Assembly: GCA_963281255.1 (NCBI GenBank)
Contig: OY725488.1
Location: 3,354,285 to 3,418,284 of the forward strand
From: Aphrocallistes beatrix
Lineage: Eukaryota; Porifera; Hexactinellida; Sceptrulophora; Aphrocallistidae
DNA length: 64,000 bases
Direction of reading: 5' to 3'
Under the pieces are notes generated by a model. It saw only the letters and a list, made by a program, of their open reading frames with translations. It was not told where the DNA came from and ran no database searches. The position numbers were made by a program, and so were the translations under genes. Of this stretch, positions 24,401 through 35,559 are shown piece after piece; position 1 is the first letter of the stretch, and each line of letters starts with the position of its first letter.

Positions 24401-25131
24401 CGGCATACTTTGTACAGTGAATCCACATGGTAATCATCCCAAATGTTCAAGAGATTTTCTGGTATTAACAATGAAGAAGACATGTTACTGAAAAATGAAT
24501 AAAGAATTAAATGTTTGTGACACTTATATAGAAATGGTATGGATATGGTTCCTACATAATAACAATAGATTAGAAAGACAGCCAAATAACATGCAATGAA
24601 GAAGTCTTAAAATAATACTCCATATTTGTATTTTTATGTTATCAGAATAGAATTTTATGGTTAGTATTAGAATACAGATGTAGCATCAGCCAACCGTTGG
24701 CTAAGCACGAGTATACTATAACATAGCGTTACCCAACAGTTAATTACTTAAACTCATTATTTCGATAAAATCAGTTTTAGAACATAAGCATAGAGAATTG
24801 TCAAAGTGAATAAAATTGCAATGACATGCAGAAATTATACTCTGACTGACAGAGAATAAATTTGGCATTATCCAATAAATGTGTATTTTTAGTTTAAATT
24901 AATGCAAAATATAATCAAACAAAGAAGATATTTGCACCAAAAATCGTGTAATATAAATCTGTGAATGGTAATATTTGACAAGTACAGCTAAAATATTTTT
25001 TAGGAATTTTTTGACGTCACAGAGGTTAAAGAATTACGAATTCTTATTCCATATTGTCCAAAATAGCTAACATAAATGCTCATCTACGTTGGGAATTTTT
25101 CCCAGTTTATCTTCCAAATATTACACCTGTG
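21476..25131 (-). mobile_element. Chapaev-like (CMC) DNA transposon
   Basis: Inverted repeats of about 225-290 bp start CACGGGTGTAATATT (left) and CACAGGTGTAATATT (right, reversed). The left repeat carries an extra about 60 bp near 21600-21660. TTTA lies at 21472-21475 and 25132-25135 and is read as a 4-bp target duplication. CAC termini, a 4-bp duplication and a DDE protein with a CPFC motif fit the Chapaev branch of the CMC group. The superfamily assignment is inferred from these features. Confidence 0.8.
22220..24483 (-). pseudogene. Chapaev-like DDE transposase, one frameshift
   Basis: Preferred start is the ATG at 24483 (MSSSLLIPENLLNIWDDYHV), because upstream residues look like untranslated AT-rich sequence. 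Two N-terminal cysteine pairs (CRFC, CCSC) suggest a zinc domain, and a third (CSKC) follows. Catalytic-region candidates are KVQLDGGKQFLKLSVN, IACDFKVAAMLVGIQQ with CPFC, the LHILLGLVNRLY segment, and GALEGNSCSRLL, which may hold the last acidic residue. Near 22485 the frame changes: AEMLHSRIQNLWDLRFKTKL continues the protein to an acidic C terminus ending at 22220. About 755 residues overall. In such elements the protein cuts at the CAC ends. Otherwise uninterrupted. Confidence 0.75.
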
Positions 25132-25269
25132 TTTAGCATATTTGCTACTCCATAGAAGAAAAAGAATTATGTAAAGTGTTCAAATTTCTCCATTGAATTT
25201 GCATTACAATAAAGTCAATGATAAGTCGAGAAATATCTTTTTTTGACGAAGGAATGCTTGAGGAACCTA

Positions 25270-25535
25270 TATACACTCCCTTACCAAAAGTATTCGTACA
25301 ACTCTTTTTCCATCAAATAGTTTAAAACTAATCTATTTATGAAGTCAACAATATTTAATCTGTAACAAATACACTAATTTTTATTTTAAATTCGTTTTCT
25401 ACACATTCAAATTACGAACCTTGTAAGCTCTCAACTCAATTATTCTTAAACACTTACTTCATTGTGCCACATATCATAAATTAATCCCACTATATATGAT
25501 GGCGTTAGTGGCACTAGGTGTCACGGGTTAAAAAT
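25270..25535. mobile_element. Tc1/mariner-like MITE remnant
   Basis: Left end CACTCCCTTACCAAAAGTAT after TA. The right part (TATATATGATGGCG, TAGTGGCACTA) is shared with 62926-63200. No transposase. The right boundary is uncertain. Confidence 0.5.
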
Positions 25536-25544
25536 ATTTAACTT

Positions 25545-27857
25545 CCGATTTTTATAATCCCAGCCCCAATATTTCACCACTTTTAGCCACTTGTATCACC
25601 CGGTGTCGCTCTAAAAATGACACATTTTAAATGCGAAATATCCCACAGCTATAACTTCTTCTAACAGTGCCAGATCATCTTTATAATGCTAAATTCATGC
25701 TCAGCACTAGATTTCCAGCACTTTGATATATATATTGACCATATTTAGAAACATTTTTGTTTGACCGTGCCTAGCAACGGCCAGGAATTTTTTCACATTC
25801 CTGACCATTGCTAGGAAAAGGCAACCAAAATGTGCTCCAAATATGGTCGATATATATATCAAATTGCTGGAAATTTAGTGTTGAGCACGAATTCAGTATT
25901 AAAATAACACATGGCATAGTCAAATAAAGTTATAGATATGGGATTTCGGTGGATACCATCGGACATGGTCATTTTTGAGTCCCCAGTCATAACTGACAAC
26001 TTTTTCACACTTTTGAAGTTGTCATGATGTGAAAATTTTTGATATCCCATATTTTGAAGTTAAGTACTACTATAAGTTGTTGATTTAGGATGTTTGGATG
26101 TTTTTTAATACTAGGATACAGTAAAAACTAATGGAAATCAAGCCTTTCCGAAGAAAAATGCTTGGTAGCCTGTTTTTAGCACTTAAAAAATCAATTTTTC
26201 AACGGAGGAATCTTTAGTTACAAATGTCGTAGAGTAAAAAACTCGACGGTTTTAGAAAGATCTCGTCACGTAGAACAAAATGATTGACAGATTTTCGATA
26301 TTCTACTTCAGAAAAATGTTAAAATATTTCTCTTACGAAAATCTGCTTCTAAATTTTGTAGCAACGAAATTGGATAGAAAAATTTAAGGTTGGCCTTTCC
26401 TATGGGCATTTTGCTTTTTATCAAAAAATTGCCAAAAGTCCTTTTTAACCATTTTAGGATAACTAAAGGGGTTCTAAACAATAATTTTGATTTTTAGAAT
26501 TTCAATGCCAATATTTCGCCACTTAGAGTCACTTGTACCACCTGGTGTCGCCGAAAAAGGACACATTTTGTCTCATATCCATAAATTCTTTGAACCATGT
26601 CAAATCATCATTTTAATGCTAAATTCGTGCTCAGCACTAAATTTCCAGCAATTTGATATATATATTGGACATTTTTGGAGAAATTCTTTGGCTGCGGGTT
26701 CCTAGCAACGGCCAGGAATGTGAAAAAATTTCTGGCCGTTGCTATGCACGGACATCCAAAAACTTCTCCAAATATGGTCAATATATATATCAAATTGCGG
26801 GAAATTTATAGCTGAGCACGAATTTAGTATTAAAATGATGATCTGACATGGTTCGAATAAGTTATTGATCTCGAATTCCGGTGGACACTATCGAATGCGG
26901 TTATTTTTGGGTGGCCAGTCAGCAATGACCATTTTTTCCCACTTTTGATGGAGAAAAATTTGATATACCATATTTTGAAGTTAAGTAGTGCTATAAGTTG
27001 TCGAATAAGGATATTTGTATGTTATTTAATATTCCAAAGCAGTTAAAACTAATGGAAATTGAGGGACATATATAAATATTTTCTAAATCCTATTTTCTGA
27101 GACTTTTTTTTCAGCAATTATAAAGGTGTTAACTTTTTGTAAATTCAACATAGGGACGAAAACTTAACGGTTTCTGATAGATCTCGAAGAGTAGAACATA
27201 TTGTATAGACAGAATTTTGATAATACAAATAAAAAGAGAATTAAGAAAAAAATAGTGTCAAAATTACTAAAATTAAAATTCCTCGGGTTTTTTGGTGTGA
27301 ATTTTTAACAATTTTCAAAATTTCAAAAATCTGTCTGTTCATTAGTTAGTTCATCGATTTATGAATGAATTTGAAAAGTTTCTAATGGATTGTAAGCATA
27401 TTGTTTCCGATTTCTTACTTGTAAAATGACCAAATTTTGTTAAAAAAATTTTTATCTCTGATTATTTCAATTATTAATGCAGTTTTGCAGATAATTCAGC
27501 GATTCAAATCTGCACTGAAAAAATTAAATGATTTGGTTGAAAAAGTCAAAAGTTAGCTATTATAGGAAAGGCCAACCTTAATTGGGTTAAAATTGAAAAT
27601 TATATTCCTATTATTTTCTTTATTCAACCATTTCGTGCAAGAATAATTGAGTAAAAGAGACATAAGCTATTGAAATTTCCTTGAATGTCCTCTATAAATT
27701 AGGTGATTTTGGACAAAAAATTTCTCCAAATTTCTTGCTTCTTGAGCTTCCGAAAAGTCTATTTTTGCAGATAACTCATCGAGAACAGTTTCCACAAAAA
27801 ATTTCAGGAGAAAATAATGAAAACTTTTAAAGTTAGTTCTGGAAGGAAACAACACCC
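25545..27857 (+). mobile_element. TTAA foldback element (family C), interrupted
   Basis: The right end GGAAACAACACCC is next to TTAA (27858-27861); the left end is truncated. The interior palindrome CCTAGCAACGGCCAGG lies near 25790. Reverse complement of the copy at 58131-60799. It contains a complete family B element (26398-27577) at a TTAA that is still single in the other copy (58401-58404). Confidence 0.8.
26398..27577 (+). mobile_element. TTAA foldback element (family B), complete
   Basis: Ends GGTTGGCCTTTCCTATGGGC and (reversed) GGTTGGCCTTTCCTATAATA, with TTAA at 26394-26397 and 27578-27581. The central palindrome around 26720 is CCTAGCAACGGCCAGG facing CTGGCCGTTGCTA. 1180 bp, non-coding, so mobilised in trans if mobile. 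Confidence 0.9.
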
Positions 27858-27861
27858 TTAA

Positions 27862-28442
27862 TGCTTTGATTAGAAAATTTCTAATATGCCTTGTTTTAGA
27901 CAAAGACTTTACTATCCTTCACCCCAAAACCCCACTGGGAGCTTTTGCGGTATCAAAATTTCACTTGTGGAAACATGTTCTAACGGGAGCTTTTTGCAAT
28001 ATTTCACGAGGCCATTTTTCGAGTTTTGAAGTTCAAACACATCTAAAATTGGGGAAGCCTTTAAGTTTAAAACACCTTAACTCGGAAAAGCAACACAAAG
28101 TTTTGGCGTTTCACATTTTGCAAAAAACTCGAAAAGTTTTTGTCTCATGTGACTATCTTGATACTCCAAAAGCCTCCAAAGAGTGCTTTTGGCGCTTTTA
28201 GGTAGCGAATAGGAAAGTTTTGCGAGTAATTTATTCAAACAAGCCTTTTTGAATTTTTCAGAATCAACATATTTGAACGAACAATAGCTATTTATTTTAA
28301 TTCAATATATTCTTTGCAATTTATCCTCAATAATATATGATTGTTGTATTTCATTGTCTAGAACCTGTATATTTATTCTTTATTATTCTTTATTGTATAT
28401 ATTATTTCAAATTTATCGAAAATAGTGTATTTCAATGTACAG
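27862..28442. other. No recognised feature
   Basis: AT-rich sequence to the right of the foldback element. An open frame at 27866-28201 has no recognisable domain. The last bases before 28443 look like a pyrimidine-poor but usable intron end (TACAG). Confidence 0.5.
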
Positions 28443-28820
28443 TCCACTTTCTTCAAATGAAACATGTAAGAAAAAGTTTTCGAATTTGGACTCTTTAAGA
28501 ATATTCAAAACAGTAGATGAATTTATTTTACGGATAGAAATTTTGTCCTTTCTTACTTCTGCTCTAGAGCACATGGATAGGATATCCATTGACTTGGGTT
28601 CGCAACTAAGGTCTCAAATGATTTCTTTTAGACAGCTAATTCATTTAGTTGGTAATGGTCCACTTTTAGAAGATATTGAACTTCGTTCTATAGAGATTAT
28701 TCATTCAATAATTAGGTCTTTTGGAGTTAATCCTAGTGCATTCTCCAGCCTTAAGAAAAGGTTTCATAAGCAACAGTCTGTTGCACTTGGTGATTTTATA
28801 AAGTTTTTTCGAGATTTCCG
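28443..28820 (+). CDS. Candidate host exon, helical protein of unknown family
   Basis: An open frame of 126 codons bounded by AG at 28441-28442 and GTAAGC at 28821, i.e. consensus splice acceptor and donor. The protein is rich in amphipathic helices (TVDEFILRIEILSFLTSALEH, then IELRSIEIIHSIIRSFGV) and Leu/Ser-rich. It shows no transposase, zinc-finger or retroelement motif and no frame break, and its codon use is less AT-biased than surrounding DNA. I do not recognise the family. No neighbouring exon is visible in the window, so introns would be long. It could also be a chance ORF. Confidence 0.4.
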
Positions 28821-29197
28821 GTAAGCACACATTTTGTTACTTTATCGAATAATCATTACAGGGCCAGTTTCCAAGCCCGTTATTGCGTATCATGCCGTTA
28901 CGCCTTTGTAAAGAAAATGCTTATCTGCCGAAAGGCCTTTGGATGGTTCATATATTATTCTTTTTTGTATACTTTTCTATACAGTATGTCCAATATAACA
29001 AATACCAACGGTCTATTAGGAGGGTTGTATCTAACCATCCGTTCCTCCTGAAAATATTTTAGATCCCCTTTGTCCCCCCCCCGGGGATTCGTGGCTAGAC
29101 CCAACCCTACCTATCTGTAGATAAAATGCATTTGAGGTAGAATTGTTTACCATTGACTATTTAGCATAGCCATGAGGAGAACAGGGTCACATCCCTC
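28821..29197. other. No recognised feature
   Basis: Contains a C-rich run near 29070 and nothing else recognised. If the preceding ORF is an exon this is intron sequence. Confidence 0.4.
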
Positions 29198-29205
29198 CAG
29201 TCAGG

Positions 29206-29517
29206 CATAGGCGTCGTAACCCAACCGGTTACCCGGCAATTGCCGGGTACTACCCGGTCTAATGCTCGGTACTACCCGGTCTAATGCTCGGTACTACCCG
29301 GTAAATGACCGGGTTCTACCCAGTAAAAAGCTTAGTGCTATTATGTACTGGTAATTGGCTGTTACTAATTCCTCATGTAGATCAAGGGTTCACGGCCCAT
29401 TTGGCTGACGGTAACGCTGGATCAGCTGAAGATACGGCCCGATTAACTGACTGAACGGCCCTGGATTATTGTGGCCGGGCAGTCCAAGGGTAGGAAATAA
29501 AGTTTACGACGCCTATG
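29206..29517. mobile_element. 312-bp hAT-type MITE with internal tandem repeat
   Basis: Ends CATAGGCGTCGTAA and its inverted copy, with CAGTCAGG at 29198-29205 and 29518-29525 (perfect 8-bp duplication). Inside the left arm, CTACCCGGTCTAATGCTCGG is repeated about three times and contains the subterminal word ACCCGG. Confidence 0.92.
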
Positions 29518-29619
29518 CAGTCAGGATTTAATTTATGCAATTTGGTGCGAGATTTAACATTTATTTTGTCTTTTTCTCAAGAAATATCTACTAACTTCGA
29601 TGGATTTGTGCATATTATG

Positions 29620-29726
29620 AAATAAATGTTGTCAGCCCCTGTACTCTACTGGGGGGCTTAAAGCGCCCCCCAGACCCCCAGCTAGATGCTGTTCGCCCCC
29701 ATCAGAAAATCCTGGCTGCGCCACTG
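29620..29726. mobile_element. Solo hAT-type end
   Basis: Right terminus TGGCTGCGCCACTG, typical of hAT ends, preceded by C/G-rich subterminal sequence (GGGGGGC, GCGCCCCCC). No partner end was found to the left. Confidence 0.5.
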
Positions 29727-29739
29727 CCGATAAGCCTTC

Positions 29740-30210
29740 AAATTGTCTTGGGGAGTAGCCTGCATTAGGTCAATATTCGATATAGTTATGTATTATTTTG
29801 CTACGTTAATGGGGGGAATCCGGAATATTTAGAATCTTTTTGGATAACATGTCCGATTACTCAACATAATACATGAATAATCTATAGCTCTTAGCTAAAT
29901 TATAACTATACTCATGGCTATACCAATCATACCGGGGCTTATGTCAATACCAGTCGTTTTGTGCATCCCTTAGAATAGTGACCAAAATTAGTTTTAAGGT
30001 TGGTGGGGTTTTTTTCAATTTATAGTAAGACCCCAAACTAAAATGGCTTCCCATTCATTTCAAAATGGCTTAGACCGGAAATTAAGCAACAAAATACCTC
30101 GCAATGCGCGAGTTTTAATGTTGTTTTAATATTTCGTTGAATCTCTAATAATCCATTTTAACACATTTCACTTTTTCGATTCTTTATTCGTCCTTTTTGT
30201 ATTATAACTA
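29740..30210. other. No recognised feature
   Basis: AT-rich. I see no repeat shared with the rest of the window and no credible frame. Confidence 0.5.
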
Positions 30211-30216
30211 CAATAC

Positions 30217-30515
30217 CAGGACTCTCAAATCTAACAATCTCGTCGTGTGTTGCACGATTTTGGGTAATATTTCACGATCTCACGACAGATTCCCCAAATC
30301 TCACGATTTGTCTCAAAATATCACTCCGCTCTTTCAAATCTCACGATTTGCGATCTTTCTCGGGGTGAGAGCCCTGATATGATACGATTGTGGCTTACAA
30401 AGAATAATTTATATAATATCTCACTACAGAATCGGGAGATTATTTTATTGTCTCACGACAGAATCGTGAGAATTATGAAACACACGACTTCGAGCCTTTG
30501 CAGGTTGAGACCCTG
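30217..30515. mobile_element. Possible hAT-type MITE
   Basis: Ends CAGGACTCTCAAATC and (reversed) CAGGGTCTCAACC; CTCACGA words recur inside. CAATAC occurs on both flanks, but only 6 bases match, so the target duplication is not convincing. Confidence 0.4.
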
Positions 30516-30519
30516 CAAT

Positions 30520-31224
30520 ACAGTGATTATATTATCTACAGGGTCGCTCCTACGTTCTGATATGAGCTCCTTTGGTTATAATATTTTAAAAACTCAAATA
30601 ATCTTGTTTATTATCGTCGTTAGGGATTGTAATTCGAATATTGTCATTGATTTGAAGAGATTTTTCGACTTCAAGACCAGAAACTATATTTAGTATGGTG
30701 AGTATTATGAAGAAAATTGTGTACGGACATGCAGCCAAAATCCCACTGCTTTTCAAATTCTCTTCAGATTCCTTAAATTCTCTGAAAAATTAGCTCACAC
30801 ATTTTCTAGAGCACCCCAAATTTGTAGAAGTATATTGTATTCAGAAATGTGCATATCGATAACAATTTAGTATAGTATTTGGTCTTGCGAATAAAAGTGT
30901 CATTTGGGATATTTTGTACAAATGTATATTTTTTCAACTCGAAAATGAATGATCTTCTTCTCCAAAACAGAATGCAATGGATTTTTGAAATAGTTTCATG
31001 GTAAACACAAGGTATCTGATGCTAAATTTAGTGGATTATCGCTTATGATGAACTTTTAACAGAAGCAGTGGGGCCTGATTTGTGATTTTTGCTGCGTGTT
31101 AGGACATAATTTTATTGCAATCGAAAAATCTCTTTAAATCAACTACAATTTTCGAATTACAATCTCCAATGACCATAATAACCAAGATTGTTTGAGCTTT
31201 AAAAATTTTGATACCCAATTGTAG
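30520..31224. other. No recognised feature
   Basis: AT-rich sequence without shared repeats or coding evidence. Confidence 0.45.
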
Positions 31225-32720
31225 GGTTGGGGTCTACTACATTTGTTCAATTACAATTACGAATTAATTTCAAGACAAGTAAGATTTTCAATTACAATTA
31301 ATTACAAATATTTCTGTACGAAAAGTTCCAATTATAACTACATTTCAATTTTTTCTCCCTAATTACGATTGATTACAATTACACTGTATGATTATTAACT
31401 TTTACTTATGAAATACTACTATTTATGAAAAATGATACTATTATCTAGTGTTCAAAATGAAACATCTTTGGTAGTTAGAGTTGCATTTTATGAACATTAG
31501 TTCTTCAAATCGATCGTCTGATATTCTACATCTCTCTGGTCTGAAATTTTCCGGCAATCGAAAATCATCTTTCAACAGGGGATGATGAAGCGGGGGTTGC
31601 AAGGTCCATAAGGCAACTTTAGTAAGCTGAGGAAATTCTTCCTGGTGTTGCTGCCAATAGATTAATGGTTCAGCATTCTCTGAAATGGTTGGCTGAGAGT
31701 GATAAGTCTCCGCCTGAGTTTGTGACGGTTCCTTTGATATCGATATAGGAGTACTTTGAGATGCCATGAACTTGAATATTTTACATCTTTTCTTTGCAAG
31801 TGTTGAAGTTGTCTCCGATTCTTCCATCTCATTTGGTCGATACTGTAATGGGATTTTTTCGATGAGGAGATTAGTGTAACGGGTAACTTCATCAGGTCTA
31901 CAGTCTAATTTCCATCTGGGATCAAAGATTGCTGCCGTTTGAAAATCCTCACTTTGGTTGTATCGCGCAAAACGTGTATTAACTGATGAAATTAAGGTCG
32001 TAACAAATTGTGATTTGTGTGTGCAAGGGAGTGTGGTTAGTTCTGCCCTAATTTCCGAATGCAAGGGAGTATAAGACTAGCGGTGACGAGGTCCTGGCCT
32101 TGGCACTAATCTGTATCATTCTTTGCCTGTAACTTTACGTCATTTTCGAATAACTCTGTAGCCAAGGTTGAATGGCGGATGTAGCTTACCAGTTTGGATG
32201 CTTTCTTAATAGTATTCGATAAAGATCCTATCTCCTTCAGTCCATCACTAGCTACTAGTTGAAGAGTATGTGCAAAGCAGAGGACGTGTTTAGGGAGGTA
32301 ATCCAAAGATTGGACTCAGAAAAAAGGAATTCCATTCAGAAAGGATTTCCATTTCATTGTCCTCCTCATTACTGTCGCTGTCACTTACGTTATCTACTTC
32401 AAATCCAGGAAGAGTTACGAATGCCTTAATCATATTTGCAGCATTATCAATGATTATCGTAGTGATCTTTCTCTCGATATTGAAACTACAAGTGACTTTT
32501 GGAAGTTTAGAAGTACGTTTTCAGCAGTGTGAGGATCATTAAAACGACAGCAGGCTAACATGACATTCTTAAGTTTGAAATCTCCAATAAAATGTCCAGT
32601 TATCCAAACATAACTTCTCATATCTCGACTCGACCAGAGGTCCACTGTCAAACAAATAGCATCAACTGTGTTGAGACATGTGATAATGTTGACATTTATG
32701 TTTAACAAAAATACACGATA
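31225..32720 (-). mobile_element. hAT element relic
   Basis: Left end GTAGGGTTGGGGTCTACTAC followed by CAATTACAATTA-type words, a common hAT terminal pattern. It carries transposase pieces on the minus strand. The other terminus was not found; the element seems truncated near 32720. Confidence 0.6.
31441..32708 (-). pseudogene. hAT transposase (ZBED4-like), several fragments
   Basis: From N to C: CLTVDLWSSRDMRSYVWITG near 32640, the start of the hAT RNase H-like core with its Asp; VLCFAHTLQLVASDGLK near 32270; FQTAAIFDPRWKL near 31910; and the dimerisation region IYWQQHQEEFPQLTKVALW near 31650. The pieces lie in different frames with at least three breaks, and the BED finger is missing. Clear hAT ancestry, dead. 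Confidence 0.82.
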
Positions 32721-32817
32721 TCCTAAACATAACAGTTAACTGTTATGGAACCATTTATTCAGTATTCCCCAAATTATGAAATTACCTTCCAACTGTTATC
32801 TTCAAGCTATCGAAGTA

Positions 32818-32890
32818 CACTCGAACCTCTCTTATCCGGACCTCCGATATCCGGGCACCTCTCTCAACCGGGCAGCCCTTTCGACATTTA
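32818..32890. repeat. Solo pogo/Tigger-like terminus
   Basis: CACTCGAACCTCTCTTATCC followed by two further ATCCGG-type words, as at Tigger ends. No partner end found. Confidence 0.4.
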
Positions 32891-32967
32891 GTCAATATGC
32901 ATTGTCCTATTTTCAAGTCAATTATTAACCACAATTCCAGCAATCATTATCATGAAATATCATTTAA

Positions 32968-35368
32968 GGACCCCGCACGCGAAAAATCCTTAGGTTTGGT
33001 TTACAGCATATATAAAGAAGAGGGCTATATAAGATGTTAAGCGTGGGCAGGTAGTGCAATTTAAAAATACTGAGGCATGCCAAACCGTTTTTGGTTCGCA
33101 TTTCTAGTTTTTGAGTTACAGCGTCTCAAAGTCGTTTTTTTTCCATTTTTCGCTAGCACATCCTGGGTATCGGTCACTTCGTACCCAACACTCTTTCGTA
33201 CCTTAATTATGACACTTTCGTACCCAATACACTTTCGTACCCAATACACTTTCGTACCCAATACTCTTTCGTACTCAATACACTTTCAGATTTGTGTTTT
33301 TATAAATACGAAACTGTGTTTTTATAAATACGAAACTGTGTTTTTATAAATACGAAACTGTGTTTTTATAAATACGAAACTGTGTTTTTATAAATACGAA
33401 ACTGTTTTTATAAATACGAAATTGTGTTAGGTACGAAATTGTAATGAGTACGAAATTGTATTAGGTACGAAATTGTGTTAGGTACGAAATTGTAATGAGT
33501 ACGAAATTGTATTAGGTACGAAATTGTGTTAGGTACGAAATTGTAATGAGTACGAAATTGTATTAGGTACGAAATTGTGTTAGGTACGAAATTGTAATGA
33601 GTACGAAATTGTATTAGGTACGAAATTGTGTTAGGTACGAAATTGCAATTAAGTACGAAATGGAAAGAGTACGAAATGGTTTAGGTGCGAAATGACTTGT
33701 ATTCCACATCCTAATGTTAGAGCCTCCTCCACTCTGTATATTTTTTCGAACACACGTTTGGATCAAATTCTTCGAAAATTTATTCATATATAGTTTATCA
33801 AATTTGCTATCGCATAGGACCAAAATAAAGTTAAAATAACTAAAATTTTTAATTTTATAGGGTTTTTTTAAAAAATTGCCAAAAAACGGCGAAAGAAATC
33901 CGTTTTTCTTTAGGAAATCAGCAATAATATCACAAATTTATAAGATATCGAAAATCGAGTGGTCCTACGTTTATCGTACAACGATATTAAACAACTATTG
34001 TAAATTTCAGGCTTCTATCTCTAAACAAATTTGACTTTTTTTTATTTTAAAGATTGTTAATTTTTTTTAAAGTCCCGAGATATAAGTGTTCAAAGTTTTA
34101 ATGTTAAGAACGATGTATAATGAGCAATTAAGGATAAATAAAAGCTTTCATGTGCATTTGATCGCATTTATACTGATGAATTAGATACCTATATTAAAAA
34201 CAAATTTTGGTGAAGATAGCAAAATCATAGTGAAAATTCATAAATTTTCTTGAGGCCCTAACTTCCGAATATTTTGGATCAATTGGGAAATATAATTCAT
34301 ACTCCTAGCACTGCAAAGTATAATCCATCGGTTTAGAATGAATAACGAACTTCTAAAAACTATATTAGGAATTTAGAGTGAGAGTCTACGACTTTTAGTT
34401 TTCAAGTTATGGTTTTCGAAAAATGCTACGTCATCACGTGATAAAAATTTAAAAACTTAGCATTCCATACGATGTAGTACATTTATTATTAAAGAATCAG
34501 ATATATACCGTCATGAAAAGTATATTAGGAATTGAGAGCTAAGAATTTCGGTATATATTTCCCGAGATAGGGAGGAATCTGTTTTTGGACCATAAATGGG
34601 GGGGGCTTTGACCGAATTTGGGAGGTAAAAGCCCTGAACTTCCAAAATAATCATGTTGAGTGCTTCAATATTTCATTATACATTGCTAGTGACTATTGCA
34701 TTGTTTTTTTATTTTAATGGCTAGATTTTGGAACATATTCCATGACAAGATTCGTCATTTTCTAATATATTCAAAGTTCTCCATATAATTTGTATACAAT
34801 AAAATCGATGATAAGTCGAGAAATATTTACTTTTTGACAAAGAGATGTTTGAGGAACCTATATATTATCATATATATCCTTTCATTTAAGATTATAATAT
34901 ATTATATATCTTCAATAGTTTTTAAGATTTGACATCAAACACTTTCGGGACCATAGAGAGGTGTGATGTCCGAACTTTACCAATAATATACTATAACTTA
35001 CGAACTAATGGTCGGATCTGAACAAACTTTTTTTAAAAATGTTCAGAATTCTTTTCTTTATACAATAGCTAATATCACAACGGCCATTTCCCGAGCATTT
35101 TAGAAATGAAGTCCCTCATTGAGATATTTTGATTGGATTTTATATGCCTCTTTTTCTAAATTCATCTGTTTTATAATCTTTAATGGGGCCAAAACCATTT
35201 TGAGGTATAAATCATTGAAAAATATCAGATAAGTAAGAAACTAATCGATGAATGCGCCGAAAAACCACAAATAACTTTCCGATTTTTAGTAACACTAAAC
35301 TTTAGGGGGCCAATTCATAAATATCAAAATAAATACCGTCCAACAAGTGCGATTAGATGTTAGACAAC
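32968..35368 (-). mobile_element. Family A element, long copy
   Basis: Begins after TTAA (32964-32967) with a diverged terminus GGACCCCGCACGCGAAAAA. It runs in minus orientation through all A segments seen elsewhere and is lost at about 35368, before the other terminus. Apart from a 540-bp insert it is the most continuous A copy, and it was used to order the split copies. No coding sequence. Confidence 0.8.
33165..33704. mobile_element. 540-bp insert made of tandem repeats, 8-bp duplication
   Basis: CACATCCT lies at 33157-33164 and 33705-33712, and the A sequence is uninterrupted across it elsewhere. Ends GGGTATCGGTCACTTCGTAC and (reversed) GAATACAAGTCATTTCGCAC match at about two thirds of positions. 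The inside is nearly all tandem repeats: CTTTCGTACCCAATACA (17 bp), TGTTTTTATAAATACGAAAC (20 bp, six copies) and a 51-bp unit with GTACGAAATTGTAATGA. No gene. Confidence 0.75.
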
Positions 35369-35559
35369 CAAGACAATCTGCATCAAATTTTCATTATTTT
35401 GATTGGTCACATAAGCGGATTTGGGCTACTTTGAGGGTGGGATGTTGTCACATTCCAAATTTGCTTTGTCGTTGTCACGCACTAAAGGTTGCCAGAATTC
35501 TTTTTTATTTAAATTTTTATTTAAATTCTCATTAGTCATCACAATTCCCTTCACAATTG

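Larger units (their letters stand above)
21265..25268 (-). repeat. Family A (minus copy) split by a Chapaev-like element
   Basis: A sequence from GCGTGGGCACG to 21475 resumes at 25132 (GCATATTTGCTACTCCATAG) and runs to about 25268. The uninterrupted order is seen at 63600-63860. No gene of its own. Confidence 0.8.

Noticed and set aside
27866-28201. 111-codon open frame upstream of the exon-like ORF
   Set aside because: Composition like flanking non-coding DNA and no recognisable motif.
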